Below, piece by piece: positions 19,803 through 31,138 of a stretch of DNA of 64,000 nucleotides. A model generated the notes under the pieces. That model saw only the letters and a program-made list of their open reading frames with translations. It ran no database searches and was not told where the DNA came from. Source of the stretch: Rhyacophila brunnea (Eukaryota > Arthropoda > Insecta > Trichoptera > Rhyacophilidae). Positions within the stretch are counted from its first letter, which is position 1. The number at the start of each line of letters is the position of its first letter. The translations under genes were made by a program, and so were the position numbers. The stretch lies in assembly GCA_022495005.1 (NCBI GenBank), contig JAGYXB010000962.1, positions 744,001-808,000 of the forward strand, read 5' to 3'.

Positions 19803-21047
19803 TCTAATATATAAAAAATAATATTTGTTTGTGGGTTTGTTTGTTTGTTTGTTCGTTTTGAATGCACTGCCATACCGTTCATCCGATTGCGATAAAACTT
19901 TGTCAACTTATTGCTTGCACTTTCGCGAAGAGTATAGGCTATACTAATATATAAAAATGAATGTCTGTCTGTCTGTATGTCTGTCTGTCCCGTATGCGTT
20001 CCTATACCATTCATCCGATTGCGATGAAATTTTGGTAAGTGGTTGTATGCATACCCATGAAGGTTTCTGAATTAGAAATATCATCATCTTCTTCTTCTTC
20101 TTCATTCTATTTTCTTTTATTCGTATGGTTCCTATACCATTCATCCGATTGCGATGAAACTTTCGTCAGTGGTTGTGCCAACACCCGCAAAGGTTTCTGA
20201 ATTAGTACGACCATCTTCTTCTTCTATTCTATATTCTTCTATTTGTATGAGTTCCTATTCCATTCATCCGATTGCGATGAAACCTTTATCAGTTTTTGTG
20301 GTAACACCCGTAAAGGTTTCTGAATTAGTACAACCATCTTCTTCTTCTTCTTCTTCTTCATTATTTCTTCTTTTATTCGTATGGTCCATATATCATTCAT
20401 CCGATTGCGATGAAACTTTCGTCAGTAATTGTGACAACACCCGCGAAGGTTTCTGAATTAGTACAACCATCTTCTTCTTATATTCTATCTTCTTCTATTC
20501 GTATGCGTTCCTATACCATTCATCTGATTGCAATGAAATTTTGATCAAGTGTTGTGCTCACGCCCGCAAAGGTTAATGAATTGATAAAACTATTTTCTTC
20601 ATCTTTTCTTCAATTCTATCTTCTTCTATTCGTGTGCGTTCTTATACTATTCATCCGATTGCGATGACATTTTGACCAGTTTTGTGCGCACGCCCGCAAA
20701 GGTTTTTGAATTAGTACAATTTCTTCTTCTTCTATTCGTATGCGTTCCTATACCATTCATCCGATTGCAATGAAATTTTGATCAAGTATTGTGCTCACGC
20801 CCGCCAAGGTTTCTGAATTGAGGCAATTATCTATTTTATCTTCTTCTATTCGTATGCGTTCTTATACCATTCATCTGATTGCGATGAAATTTTTGTAAGT
20901 TGTTGTGCGCACACCTGCAAAGGTTTCTAAATTAGTATTATATAAAATACAAAGTTCGTTTGCAGGATTAGGATATTAATTTAGTGTTCGTAGGATTCGA
21001 TAAAACCTTTATTATTAAATTAAATAAGACGATTGCTACTTCAGCTA
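19803..21047 (+). mobile_element. Helitron/HINE-like element with internal tandem array
   Basis: The 5' part starts TCTAATATATAAAA followed by TTTGTTTG; a second start-like ACTAATATATAAAAATG with TCTG repeats occurs at 19943. The 3' end GCTACTTCAGCTAG (21034-21047) is followed by T and preceded on the 5' side by A, fitting the Helitron A|TC...CTRR|T pattern. Non-autonomous Helentron-derived elements typically carry internal tandem repeats, as here. The usual 3' hairpin was not clearly seen, so the class call is provisional. Confidence 0.5.
19860..20940 (+). repeat. Tandem array of about 105-135-bp units, nine copies
   Basis: The core ATACCATTCATCCGATTGCG recurs at about 19881, 20012, 20142, 20265, 20399, 20522, 20652, 20759 and 20872. 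Each unit also carries CACCCGCAAAGGTTTCTGAA, an ATTCGTATG block and a variable TCT/CTT microsatellite whose length explains the uneven spacing. The 100-codon frame at 20154-20456 is read-through of this array, not a gene. Confidence 0.9.
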
Positions 21048-21288
21048 GTTATGAATAAAATAAAATAGTTCGGGTGTTGACGATTGAAGGAACTATGCAA
21101 TCTTAGAAAATCGATTTCAAAGTTTTATTTTTAACATTCGGTAAATGAGATCTTGTTATCAAATTACTAAGTATTACATGAAATTAAATTAATAGTGGTT
21201 TCAGGAGGAAAAGTCAGGCTAAAACATTTAAATTAAATAAGACGTTGCTATGGAATTAATAAATGGTCGTGGGAAATACCCACATAAC

Positions 21289-21830
21289 CAGTGACGTCCC
21301 GTGGGGGTAGGCAGATTGAGCGACGCTTGGGGGGCGGCAGTTATTCGAAGGGCTTCGAAGGAGATTCGTTAGGTATATGTAAAAATAGCTACCTAAGCTT
21401 AGTATAACGAAAATATCTTTCCATTAAACTAACCAGCTCACTGGTTGGAAACAAAATGTATTAATTAACATAAAAGATTTAACAAGACTGTAACTTTTTT
21501 GTCGGGTCCGCGATGTCTAGTTTACTTCCGTTGTCATTGGACGTCACATCTTTGATGACCAGCAATGACACGTGCAGATTTGCGAATTATAGGTAGGTAC
21601 ATAGGTACTTACCTGAAGTTATCAGAATATGAAATCGTGGATTCACAATATTGTCATTGTCTATTGAAGCAGAGATGGATACAATTAGATTTAGTGGTAA
21701 TTATATTTTGTTAGTAATGTATCCATACAACACATTTCTTAGATATTGGAGTCATGAAAAGATAATAAGAGATACTGGGGTAAAATTTTGGCCCTGCCTA
21801 GGGGCGGCATTTTATCTAGGAACGTCACTG
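21289..21830. mobile_element. hAT family A, non-autonomous copy 1
   Basis: Ends CAGTGACGTCCC and, at the right, AGGAACGTCACTG. Target duplication CACATAAC (21281-21288) versus CACCTAAC (21831-21838), one mismatch. The interior includes GGCGGCAG/GGGGCGGCATTTT motifs. No transposase sequence was recognised. Confidence 0.88.
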
Positions 21831-21854
21831 CACCTAACATATTGATAAGATATA

Positions 21855-21925
21855 AATGTAAAAAACATCACCATGGATCAAGGTTTTGAAGCAGGGTACT
21901 TTATGATGGCCAGGTTTATAAAACC
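21855..21925 (-). repeat. Short dispersed repeat, copy 2
   Basis: Inverted relative to 18645-18705; see that entry. It directly follows hAT family A copy 1. Confidence 0.5.
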
Positions 21926-22261
21926 TGAATATAACAAAGCGCACTGACTGCCCTCAAAAATTGAACGCATGTTACATTTAGGTACGTGACAAACTTAAAT
22001 GCATGTCATGATACAGAAGTAACTATTGAAATAACAAATTCTTTAAGACGTGTTTAAGTTAATCCTATATTTTTCCACACTCGAAATCCGAAGCCTTTTA
22101 TACTAATACACCCAATAGGGTAAGCCAGTTTGTATTAATTTCGTGTTCCCTGGAAATACCTATAAAAATCGACAAAAGCCGATTGCCAAAAATAAACGAA
22201 ATTTGTTGACCCGGTTAAAGATGTAGATACCTACTATTAATAAAATTCATCGTAATAAGAT

Positions 22262-22350
22262 AGGACGCACATGGCTCAGTTGGTAAACCAAATTAGCGCG
22301 AATACATAAGTTGCGGGTACGGGAGAGTCCCACTGTGCATCGTATTTTTT
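22262..22350 (+). mobile_element. Possible tRNA-like SINE head
   Basis: ACATGGCTCAGTTGGTAAAC resembles a polymerase III A box (TGGCTCAGTTGG), and TGCGGGTACGGGAGAGTCCC loosely resembles a B box. A run of T follows at 22346. Single copy in the window; not a functional tRNA because the arms do not fold properly. Confidence 0.35.
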
Positions 22351-22354
22351 TCAA

Positions 22355-23110
22355 ATGATGTAGGTATGTTGAATATCGAATTTATATATCGCTAATAAAG
22401 TTTTGTTCTCTTTCCGGCCATCGGCGCTCTCACGATGTTTGAATCTATGCTCTTCCAATCATGGCGACTCGCTCGCACACACGCGTTGAGTGGTAATTTT
22501 TGGAAGCGTGTAATTTAGTGCGAGCGAGTGCGCAGACGCGTCATAATAATATCGTGACGGGAAATGGTATCAAAAAATGTAATTCGGCAATTATTACGAA
22601 ACGCTCGGTGAGATTTTTTTTGTTATTTACAAATGTATTTGTACCGGACGGGCGGAACGAATCCATCAAAGCATTTTTTTGAATATGTACATTCTATATA
22701 GTGAGTTAATTGTTGGGCCTACACTGAAAGAAGCCAGGACGATACCACCAGTGTGTAAAAGTAAATCATTGGCACCATATCAATATCTTAGTTTTATAGG
22801 GAAACAACTCAAAATACCTTGTTTTAAGATACTGGCGTTTCAAAAAATTGTACAAATTCTCATTTCAATGTTAAAGACATGGTTTTTGAAGTAGTAAATG
22901 TGTTTATTTTATATGTAGTTCAAATGAACTTAGCAATGCACAATGAAATTTTACAGATTGACGACATTCCCGTTTATATTTGAATTATTGAAATCCCAAA
23001 CCAATAATATTTTTGATTGAATTATAAATAAAAGAATTTTAACGTTGGGAATGGCAATGTTAACTCAAAACCTTCAAATTTTGAGATGTTTTCCTATATA
23101 ATTAGGGTAT
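22355..23110. other. Non-coding stretch with a CpG-rich hairpin
   Basis: At 22467-22478 ACTCGCTCGCAC is exactly inverted at 22518-22529 (GTGCGAGCGAGT), each followed by an ACGCGT-like block. It lies in a CpG-rich patch that could be a promoter fragment or MITE. Short frames around 22500-22894 have no recognised domain. Confidence 0.45.
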
Positions 23111-23114
23111 CTTA

Positions 23115-23345
23115 GGGTACCTATAATGTTTAACCCGAAGGCTGCCATAGTCAACTTCGAATGCAATGCGGTAATGTTTTCGTAATATTTCCAATTGCAT
23201 ATTTCCTTAATATTAATTAATAAATTAACGTACCAATTGCCATTTTTTTTAAATATAAAATAATCACCACTATCTACAAACAGCTTACCACATTGCATTC
23301 GAAGTATAAGCACTAGCACTATGATCATAATTCAGAGCTTCGCCC
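23115..23345. repeat. Dispersed inverted repeat family C, copy 1
   Basis: ACTTCGAATGCAATGCGGTAA (23153) is inverted at about 23280-23308 (minus reading ACTTCGAATGCAATGTGGTA). The right half, read on the minus strand (GCTAGTGCTTATACTTCGAA, GTTTGTAGATAGTGGTGAT), resembles 36165-36215 and 43850-43945. Confidence 0.6.
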
Positions 23346-23707
23346 CGTGGCCTAAACAGAGTATGCCTTGGTTTTACCCATATTTACCTACTTCAGAAGA
23401 CAGTATTAGAATAGTCCCACATTTCGACGGCTAGGCGCACCTGTGTAATATCTCCATGTCCGATCCGACCCTGAAATGTACCTACTCTACGTACTATACG
23501 TCTAGTTTTCAATAAACATAATCCAACATTCTTAAATTTTCAGTAAGTACTTAGTACCTAGATACCTAAATAAAAAAAAAATATAATATGGATGTCGTGA
23601 CTCAAACTTCCTGAAGTCAACTACATATTAATAATATATAATTAACTATTTATTTTATTCAACGAATAATTCACAAGATTTAAGAATGTACCATTCTGAT
23701 TATTGAA

Positions 23708-24092
23708 CATACATAATTTTGAAAAACACTTTCTGAGAAAATATATTATAACCAATAGAAAAAATCTTTTTTGAAAAAAGTAAGCCACCCCGGCAGGAAA
23801 TCGGACACTGCATCTCCTGGGTTTACGCCCCTTCCGTTGCATTTACCTTTATTCTACAAGGCGACGTACTAATTGCGACAATTTTTAACTATTGGCCTTT
23901 TTAATACCTACTCATCAGCGTTCTTCTAAATCAAGCTACTTTGGCAATCGGTTTTTGTTTTATTAAATCAAAGTAGATACCTATTACTTATATTACTAAG
24001 GTATTAAAAAGGCCAATAGTTAAAATTTGTCGCAATTTTCTATTGGTTATATTATATTTTCTCAGAAAGTGTTTTTAAAAATTATGTATATT
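23708..24092. repeat. Large hairpin with an insertion in one arm
   Basis: Arm segments 23710-23763 and 23875-23909 are inverted at 24034-24090 and 24000-24033. In the right arm the two segments abut; in the left arm they are split by about 111 bp (23764-23874) of GC-richer sequence, so that block entered after the hairpin formed. The central loop is about 90 bp. Confidence 0.8.
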
Positions 24093-24109
24093 AATATGTT
24101 TGTAGGCAT

Positions 24110-24822
24110 ACGTAATTTTCACAATTTAGAGATTTTGAAGTGTAGTTAGGTATTAGAAATTTCACCCATAAATGACACATGGATCGATAGCTAAATAGAT
24201 ACGAGCACTCACTCGGTCAGCGAAAGATGTGACTTCGTATCCCACTATGTATGTTTCTTTGTTTGACAAAAACATAAATTTTCAATAAAAATAAATAATT
24301 AATAAAAGAAAACTCTGATGTATGTATGACTAGGAATAATATATACTGGTTGGTACAAATCTGTTTCGTCAGTCAATGAATGTTAGATGGGAAATGAGAA
24401 TAAAAGAAACGGGAAAGTTCCTACGCACTGAAATTAGGTGGACATTGAGGACAAAAAACAGATGGAGCAGGCGCAACTAAATCTACTTAGAAGTATTGGA
24501 AGTTATTCGTTTAAATAAACCCGCGTGGGATGATCTCGGTATCGATGTCATGAATTATTTGGATAAATTTCAAGTTTTACTTGCCATACTATCGCGTGAT
24601 TAAGCTTAGTGCCTATACATAGAAAAGCATTCTTCTAGCAACATGACATTTTTAATTACCTACCAGTGAAATTAGTAAACACATGTGTCACAATATTATG
24701 TTTTATGACTAGACTTCTTCACGGGAGTTATGTACGCCTGACGAGACATTATTAAAACACCCATAAATGAGTCATCACATCTTTGAACGCGTTAACTCTC
24801 TTCCTATAGGATTCTCAACACG
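24110..24822. other. Non-coding stretch with an unassigned frame
   Basis: A short frame reading VIRLNKPAWDDLGIDVMNYL (about 24497-24600) looks more protein-like than its surroundings, but I do not recognise it. It may be part of a decayed transposon or an exon remnant. Confidence 0.35.
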
Positions 24823-24830
24823 GTATAGGA

Positions 24831-26497
24831 CAGTGACGTCCCGTGGGGGTAGGCAGATTGAGCGTCGCTTGGGGGCGGCAGATACTCGAAGGGCGGCAAA
24901 TCGAGGAGATTTATTTGGTATTATATAGAAATAGCTACCTATATTAGTTATATTATAACCAGAGCGTTGGAGATGTTTTTTTATCCAGTACTTACTAGAG
25001 TACATATTTTAGTAGGATGTCACCACGCTTCGCGAGGAATTTTTGTTTTATTTTTGACTGCTCGGTTTCGTATACAAATGCCAATAAAAAATATTTTTAC
25101 TACTCTTGGCACGTAGACACATTATGAATCATAAATGTAAAACACCAAAAACCCATAATAAATCAGTCATAATATAATAATATAATGTCATTTACTCAGA
25201 TTAAAGAGTTACTTTCATAACAGTGATATTATGTAGGTATACGCGCAAAAGCCGTCGCGCCATAGGTGGCGCCGAACAAGCGACGTAGGTAGGTATTGAA
25301 ACAAAATAATATTACCTATATAGATTTTAACGTTGGTGACGAAACAAGGAAAATTATGGTAGAGATTTATATGTAGGTAATACTTCCGTATTTTTAATTT
25401 ATCCAAATATTTTTGCCAGTCTCTCCCGAGATTTAAAAGTTGCCGGATGTACCTATTGCAAAATAGATATTCATAATGATTATTAATCCATTGACATTTG
25501 TCATAATCAATTAGTATTCGTGCATATAATAGTATTTACATTAAGTACCAGCTAATTGTAATAAAAATGTACACTAGTAGGTACCTACCTAGATTATATC
25601 GTATTTATCGTGCTGTGAATAACAATACCTTCTTTTAAATCATTTTTTTGTAAACATATTTTATGCTGATAATAGTGTGGATTTGGGTATTTTATTTCAA
25701 TCATCAACGGTTGAGTGTTGAGACTATTAATTAATAGTGTATTTATGATTAAAAATAGGTTTATATTAAATAAATAATGAGGAAAATTATTGTGTTTACA
25801 TATTGTAGGGTACAATAATAGCATAGAAAAAATGGTGTAAAAATATTACGTCTGCGTAGATATTACTAAATGGTACAGACCAAATGTGTCCGACATATCA
25901 ACCAAATGGCATCTCAGACTCTGGTGATTTAGGTAAGTGTTTAACTAATATTATATTTATTCGCTTATTTATTTATTAATATCTAAATTTATTTTTTTAT
26001 GATTCAGCTTAGTGGTAGGTATATATTTTGTTAGTAATGTATCCATCCATACCATGCCCCCCACAAGGGGAGGCTGACAGGGCTCTAGCCTGGGTCCCGG
26101 GCTCGATAATGAAATAAACACATATCACAAATTTTCTCTAATAGCAAAAAATTCGCCTGCGGCGCTATTTTCCTCAATAATATTAATATTTAAAATTATG
26201 TGGTTGTACAATTCAAATGGGTGTATTAAAATATACAAAACAACACTAAACATACACATCAATTTTAACGCGTACACCATTTGGAAAACATTACTGTAGA
26301 GCGTCACACTGCCTTTATCCTTAGCGATAGGTAGGGGGGCTGCCAAAGATCCAAGCCTGGGGGCCCGCTTCGGGATGCGGGGGCCATGCTTCATACAACA
26401 CATTTCTTAGATATTGGAGTAATGAAAGGATGATAAAAAAAATGGGGCGGCATTTTGACGCTGCCTAGGGGCGGCATTTTGTCTAGGGACGTCACTG
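24831..26497. mobile_element. hAT family A, long copy with a nested insertion
   Basis: Perfect target duplication GTATAGGA (24823-24830 and 26498-26505). Left end CAGTGACGTCCCGTGGGGGT and right end GGGACGTCACTG match copy 1. At 1667 bp it is three times longer than copy 1; part of the extra length is the nested family B element at 26053-26388. No transposase domain was recognised inside. Confidence 0.9.
26053..26388 (-). mobile_element. MITE family B, nested inside hAT family A
   Basis: Ends CATGCCCCCCAC and GCGGGGGCCATG, inverted relative to 43420-43827. The pre-insertion site is visible in family A copy 1 (GTATCCATACAACAC), and the flanks ATCCATAC (26045-26052) and CTTCATAC (26389-26396) fit an 8-bp duplication with two changes. 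The interior carries the shared AGCGCCGCAGGCGA block on the minus strand. Confidence 0.88.
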
Positions 26498-26554
26498 GTA
26501 TAGGAACATAATCAGCGTTCCATAGACCGATTCCAATCCGATCAGCCTGGAGAG

Positions 26555-26745
26555 AAGAGTGATTTCTGACTATATCAAAGGGAGTAGATTGCGAGGGTGT
26601 GCGCCTTCTAGATGGAGTGACATCATCGACTTAATTAACAATAGATACCTAACTGTAGCAGTAAGGACACCGCCGACTAACTGTCAGCACAACAGGACGA
26701 CGGACATCTGGGCGCCGCAAAAACGGTAAGTTTAACAAACAGGTA
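26555..26745 (+). pseudogene. LINE reverse-transcriptase C-terminal fragment
   Basis: Beginning in the AGAAGAGTGATT stretch, the frame reads RVISDYIKGSRLRGCAPSRW, SDIIDLINNRYLTVAVR and TTDIWAPQKR. The pattern with Gly/Arg-rich stretch, RWSDxI and a later W is typical of the extreme C-terminus of non-LTR retrotransposon polyproteins. The rest of the element is absent. Confidence 0.5.
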
Positions 26746-26879
26746 AATATAATGAGTAGATATAGAATAAATGTATTGAAACGAGTTTTACGGTTGTCAA
26801 TTAGAAAGATTCATGTCTATGGTGCGTTTTCACATTCTAATTTTATACTGAAATGAAGCTATGCTTGTCAATAACGGTG

Positions 26880-27242
26880 AAGGCTTCAGTTGAGGTATGG
26901 TCCAAAAAGTCGTGACTAGACGATGGGCGGATTGTGCAAATGACGTGAGCCGAACGAAATATAATTTGTCACAAAAATTCAACACGAGTCCATTTAATGT
27001 TATGTTTATTGGTATATTACTAATATTAATAGTATGTTCATTGACATGTTATATTTTTCAAGTACATACGTAAAGTTTTTTAGTCATCTTTACACGATTT
27101 AAGATTATATTCATCCGACGACATGACAAAACAAATCGACGTGCGCACACCTCTACCGTCGGACTCCGATTGGCGACGAGCGCAAAGTTCGTCGCACCTA
27201 CTGTTGAAAATTATTTGCCGTTTCACTGAAGTACGCTCTTAA
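26880..27242 (+). mobile_element. TTAA MITE family T, copy 5 (left end trimmed)
   Basis: The left terminus is shortened to GAAGGCTTCAGTTGAGG, without TTAA; the right end has TTAA at 27239. The interior is more diverged than the other copies (CAACACGAGTCCATTTAATG). Confidence 0.8.
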
Positions 27243-27514
27243 GATTATATACACAATGAGGTCACCAAATGACAACTACAGTATCTCCCCATACAGAAAG
27301 TTCGTCCAAGAAAGGCTGATCGATTCATAAAGTAAAGCAATCATAAATGACAATATTTTAAGGAAATGACGAATTAAGTATGTAGAATTGTTGATAAAAT
27401 TGCTACTAGTCCCCGAAATGAAAATTCTCCGGGCATCATTATTGTGAAATATAATAATCATTAAGATTAAAGCATTGTCGAAAATAAAAAACTTTCAAAA
27501 ATGTGAAGTTTTAG

Positions 27515-27899
27515 TTAAGGCTATACCTAAGTTGAGGGATGGTCTAAAAAGATCGTGGCTAGGCAATGCGCGGATTGCGGGTCGCGGGTGCAAATGACGC
27601 ATGCCGAACGAAATATAGTTTATCATATACCTAAATCCAACATGCGTCCTTTTAATGTTATGTTTGTTGTTCTATTAATAACAATAATAATATATTCATT
27701 GGCATGTTTTCTTTTTCAAGAAAATGGGTAAGTTTTTAGTCATCTTTACACGATTTAAGAATTAATTCCCCCGTCACCATCACGAAACAAATTGACGTGT
27801 TCCCAGCTCGACGTTCTCTCTCCGAATGCCAGCGAGTCCAAAATTTCGTCGCGCATATTGTTGAAAATTATTTGCAGTTTCACTGATGTATCGTCTTAT
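27515..27899 (+). mobile_element. TTAA MITE family T, copy 6
   Basis: TTAA at 27515; the right end reads GTATCGTCTTAT, one base away from TTAA. Interior with GATCGTGGCTAGGCAATGCG and AACATGCGTCCTTTTAATGT. Confidence 0.85.
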
Positions 27900-28069
27900 T
27901 ACCGCGTACAGCGAAATAAGGAAACAAAAATAGAGGGAGCATTGGTCGTTACATAATTTGGTTTCATATGAACGTTTTCGTCTAATACCTTCGCCCATGA
28001 TACTTTGTTCTACCTTTGATGGATACAAAAATAATAAAAAAAAAAAACTAGAAAGAATACAGTGATCCA

Positions 28070-28260
28070 CGGGCGATAGTATCTCGTTACGATAATATCG
28101 TAATACGCAAATAGTGGCGCGGCGCTATCCCGCGTACGTATTTTAGCGTTTTTTTTCGACACGTAAACTCGCGAGAGGCGGTGCCTCGGTTATGCACGCT
28201 ATATTACCGCGCCGGCTCTCCCCAAAAAACCGACAACACAACACTACCACTGACGTGCAC
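28070..28260. promoter_or_regulatory. CpG-rich island
   Basis: Unusually rich in CpG for this window (AGTGGCGCGGCGCTATCCCG, CTCGCGAGAGGCGG, ACCGCGCCGGCTC), with a small hairpin at ATAGTGGCGCGGCGCTAT. No adjoining gene was found; a promoter or a decayed repeat are both possible. Confidence 0.35.
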
Positions 28261-28887
28261 AGACCCATCAATAATTAGACTGCCAATATTGCAATAATTA
28301 TCAATTTGAGGCACGTTAGAACATACACTTAGCTAAAATCAATAAAAATGTGATATAAATATGCCATGCCGTATTCCGAGAGTAAATTAAACTATAAACT
28401 GTCAGGAGTGATGTTATTCAACACAGGTCCTGACAACCGCGCTAATAAGTCAGCAAGATAAAAGCCAATAATTACAACTTGAGATGCAGCGATTTAGAAA
28501 ACTAATACTAACACTGCGACACTAACGTCACTGCGCCACGCGGCAAGTCAGAGTTGTCATATTACACGCCCGCTACCTCTTAAATGTCATTGATTACGTA
28601 AAACATTTTTAACAAGTTGCAAAGGCAATATACGATTGTACAATGTAAAATATAATATACTTATTATAAACGCCATATATAACGAAATATATCGCACACA
28701 TAATTCCAGTTCTTTTTTGAGTTAAACAATTTATGTTAAAAGTAAAAGTGGTATCCGTGTTATTTCAGATCAAGAAACTAGCTGGAATAGCGCCGCCCTG
28801 CCGATGGGGTAAATGTGAAAATTTTCGGGTAGCTAAGGCATAAATAAAATACGGAATAATCGTACGACATTAAAAATATTGAGGGTG
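28261..28887. other. Non-coding stretch
   Basis: AT-rich sequence between the CpG-rich island and a T MITE; nothing recognised. Confidence 0.4.
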
Positions 28888-29262
28888 TTAAGAGCGTATT
28901 TCAGTGAAACGGCAAATAATTTTCAACAGTAGGTGCGACGAAATTTCTCACTAGTCGCCAATCGGAGACTGACAGTCGAGGTGTCCGCACATCGATTTGT
29001 TTTGTCATGGCGTCGGATGAAAATATTCTTAAATCGTGTAAAGATGACTAAAAAACTTTGCATATGTACTTAAAAAAGAAAACATGTCAATGAATATACT
29101 AGTATTATTAGTAATATAACAATAAACATAAAATTAAATGGACGCATGTTGGATTTTTATGATAAATTATATTTCGTTCGGCACACGTCATTTGCACAAT
29201 CCGCGCATCGCCTAGCCACGATCTTTTTATTAGACCATCCCTCAACTGAAGTATAGCTTTAA
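28888..29262 (-). mobile_element. TTAA MITE family T, copy 7
   Basis: TTAA at 28888 and 29259, opposite in orientation to copies 5 and 6. Three members therefore lie within 2.4 kb. Confidence 0.85.
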
Positions 29263-29459
29263 AACGACAAAGATGCTGTAGCTTTTTGCAACAACCTACG
29301 TTTGTGAAGACTGATTTTCAACCTAATTAGTAGTGTACAGAAATCTCTTGGAACAAAAAGACAGCGTACATGTTGCTCCGAATCTTGATATCAATGTTCA
29401 TAAATAATGAAACTAAGTACATTATTTTTTTTATCTGTTTTTTAAATTCTTTTAATTAA

Positions 29460-30417
29460 CCCTTAACACTCGAGTGCCGCCATATCGGCGGCATTACAAG
29501 TTTCCCGTATTACTCGAGTGCCGCCGTTTATATCATTTTTTGTAATATTTTCAGAATTTTTTATAATGCGATTTCAATCAAGTTAGAATGAATAATAATA
29601 GGTTATTACATTTATCTGAGAAAGAAGTCGGCAAAAGAATACTGCGTGCGTAATTTCAACATAGTATTTTTATCGGAATCTTCTCTTTTTATTCGTAGGT
29701 CGTCGCTTAGCAATGTTTTTTTGTCACATAAATTTTATTTATTGAACTTCCCAGACTAGAGTGAAGTGTTTGTCACGCATGATTTTGAAGTGTGTTTATA
29801 TTTTTTATTGGTTCTCGCTTGCGCAGGGGCGTCTCGTATAGTTTAGTTTTATATTTGAATAGACTGTTTTTGATGACAATACTTACTAGTATATTATGCC
29901 GATTCGGAACCTACATAATGTGAAATACTCTAATGAGTCAAATGAAAATTATTACGTATCGATTTATTATTTTTTGAGAAATCTTTTGATAATGTGTACC
30001 GCACTGGGATTGAGTTGTTATGAGCCCGAAACTAATTTAGGAAATTTACGAGACAGCCGCTTATATTACAAGTGTATTTGAAGGCAATTCATTTGTATCA
30101 TATTTACAGTCATGACTCATAACTATATGTTTGGACGATTTACATAGCCACTTCTCTACATACCGCTATTTCATTACGATTCTGTGATAAGCCAGGATTA
30201 CATATTGGAGATTGCTTTGTGAAATACGAAGAATTATAAATAAACTAAAAATAAGTACAGTATATTCATTATAAATCTATTTTACAGAATAAAAAAAAAA
30301 TTTCTTTTTTACATTTTTGTCATCAATTAAATGTTTTATATTGAAATTATGCTTTGTACGGAAAAAAGTCTCGAGTGGGTGGTATGTACCTATAAAAAAA
30401 ATCTCGAGTGGAAAAGG
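29460..30417. mobile_element. piggyBac-like non-autonomous element
   Basis: Flanked by TTAA (29456-29459 and 30418-30421). Starts CCCTTAACACTCGAGTGCC and ends, read inward, CCTTTTCCACTCGAGA; ends of the CCY type next to TTAA are the piggyBac signature. ACTCGAGTGCCGCC occurs twice near the left end and TCTCGAGTGG twice near the right. A 61-codon frame at 29896-30081 is not recognisable as a transposase. Confidence 0.8.
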
Positions 30418-30424
30418 TTAATAT

Positions 30425-31130
30425 GGTGTGTGCGCTTTTTTATTACAAGATGTTAAGTTTTTAAAGATTTTTTATTAAAGCTTGAACTTAGAAAACTTTA
30501 TAATTCATTATAAGACTAGTTAGTTGTCTTGTTTTTGTTTACTTTGAAGTTAAGGTAGGAGGGGTTTAAAAGTTTAATACATAGAAACATTCACCGACCC
30601 CTGATCTAGACATATCGACAAAGTTCACGAAGAAACCTCAGTAGAGATTCGGCCTCCGGAGGAAACGGGTGGTTTACGTCAATAGAGATGCAGGGTGAGT
30701 ACATGAGGTAAGTACTTGTATGTATAATAAACAACTCGGCAGTATTGTTACTTGCAAAACGTTGGATAATTGAGTGTGCAGTCCTTGTAGAAAATACGTA
30801 GCTAGGTTGCGCTTTTGATTTAGGGGTCCAAGCTTCTAGTAACTTGGGTAAAAAACAAATATTGTTTTAAAAAAAAGTATACATGTGAATCTGTAGCTAT
30901 AAGAATGTATTTAATTGATACGATTGTAGTTCAATTTAACTGTTCCGGGTAACAGACGATAAACTGAAAATGGTCTCAATAGCAAAATACCTCCGATATG
31001 AGATGGTACACGAAAGAAAATGATTGTATAATTAAGCCCCCTGATCTTGAATATAATATAGTCATTTTTATGATGACTTAACCTTAAACCGATCGACGTG
31101 AAGGTAGGCAGCTAATCACAGGTAGGTACT
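30425..31130. other. Non-coding stretch
   Basis: No gene; a GC-richer patch GATTCGGCCTCCGGAGGAAAC near 30646 stands out but is unassigned. Confidence 0.4.
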
Positions 31131-31138
31131 TGTCAGTC

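Noticed and set aside
20154..20456. 100-codon Ser-rich frame as a gene
   Set aside because: It is read-through of the 105-135-bp tandem array with TCT microsatellites.
19860..20940. CRISPR-like array
   Set aside because: Unit length over 100 bp, with diverged repeats and microsatellite spacers in animal-type DNA; it is a tandem repeat of a transposon.
22262..22350. Functional tRNA
   Set aside because: Only the A-box region is tRNA-like; the B box is poor and no cloverleaf can be drawn.
24497..24602. Short protein-like frame (VIRLNKPAWDDLG) as a gene
   Set aside because: Too short, with no recognised family; left as an unassigned remnant.
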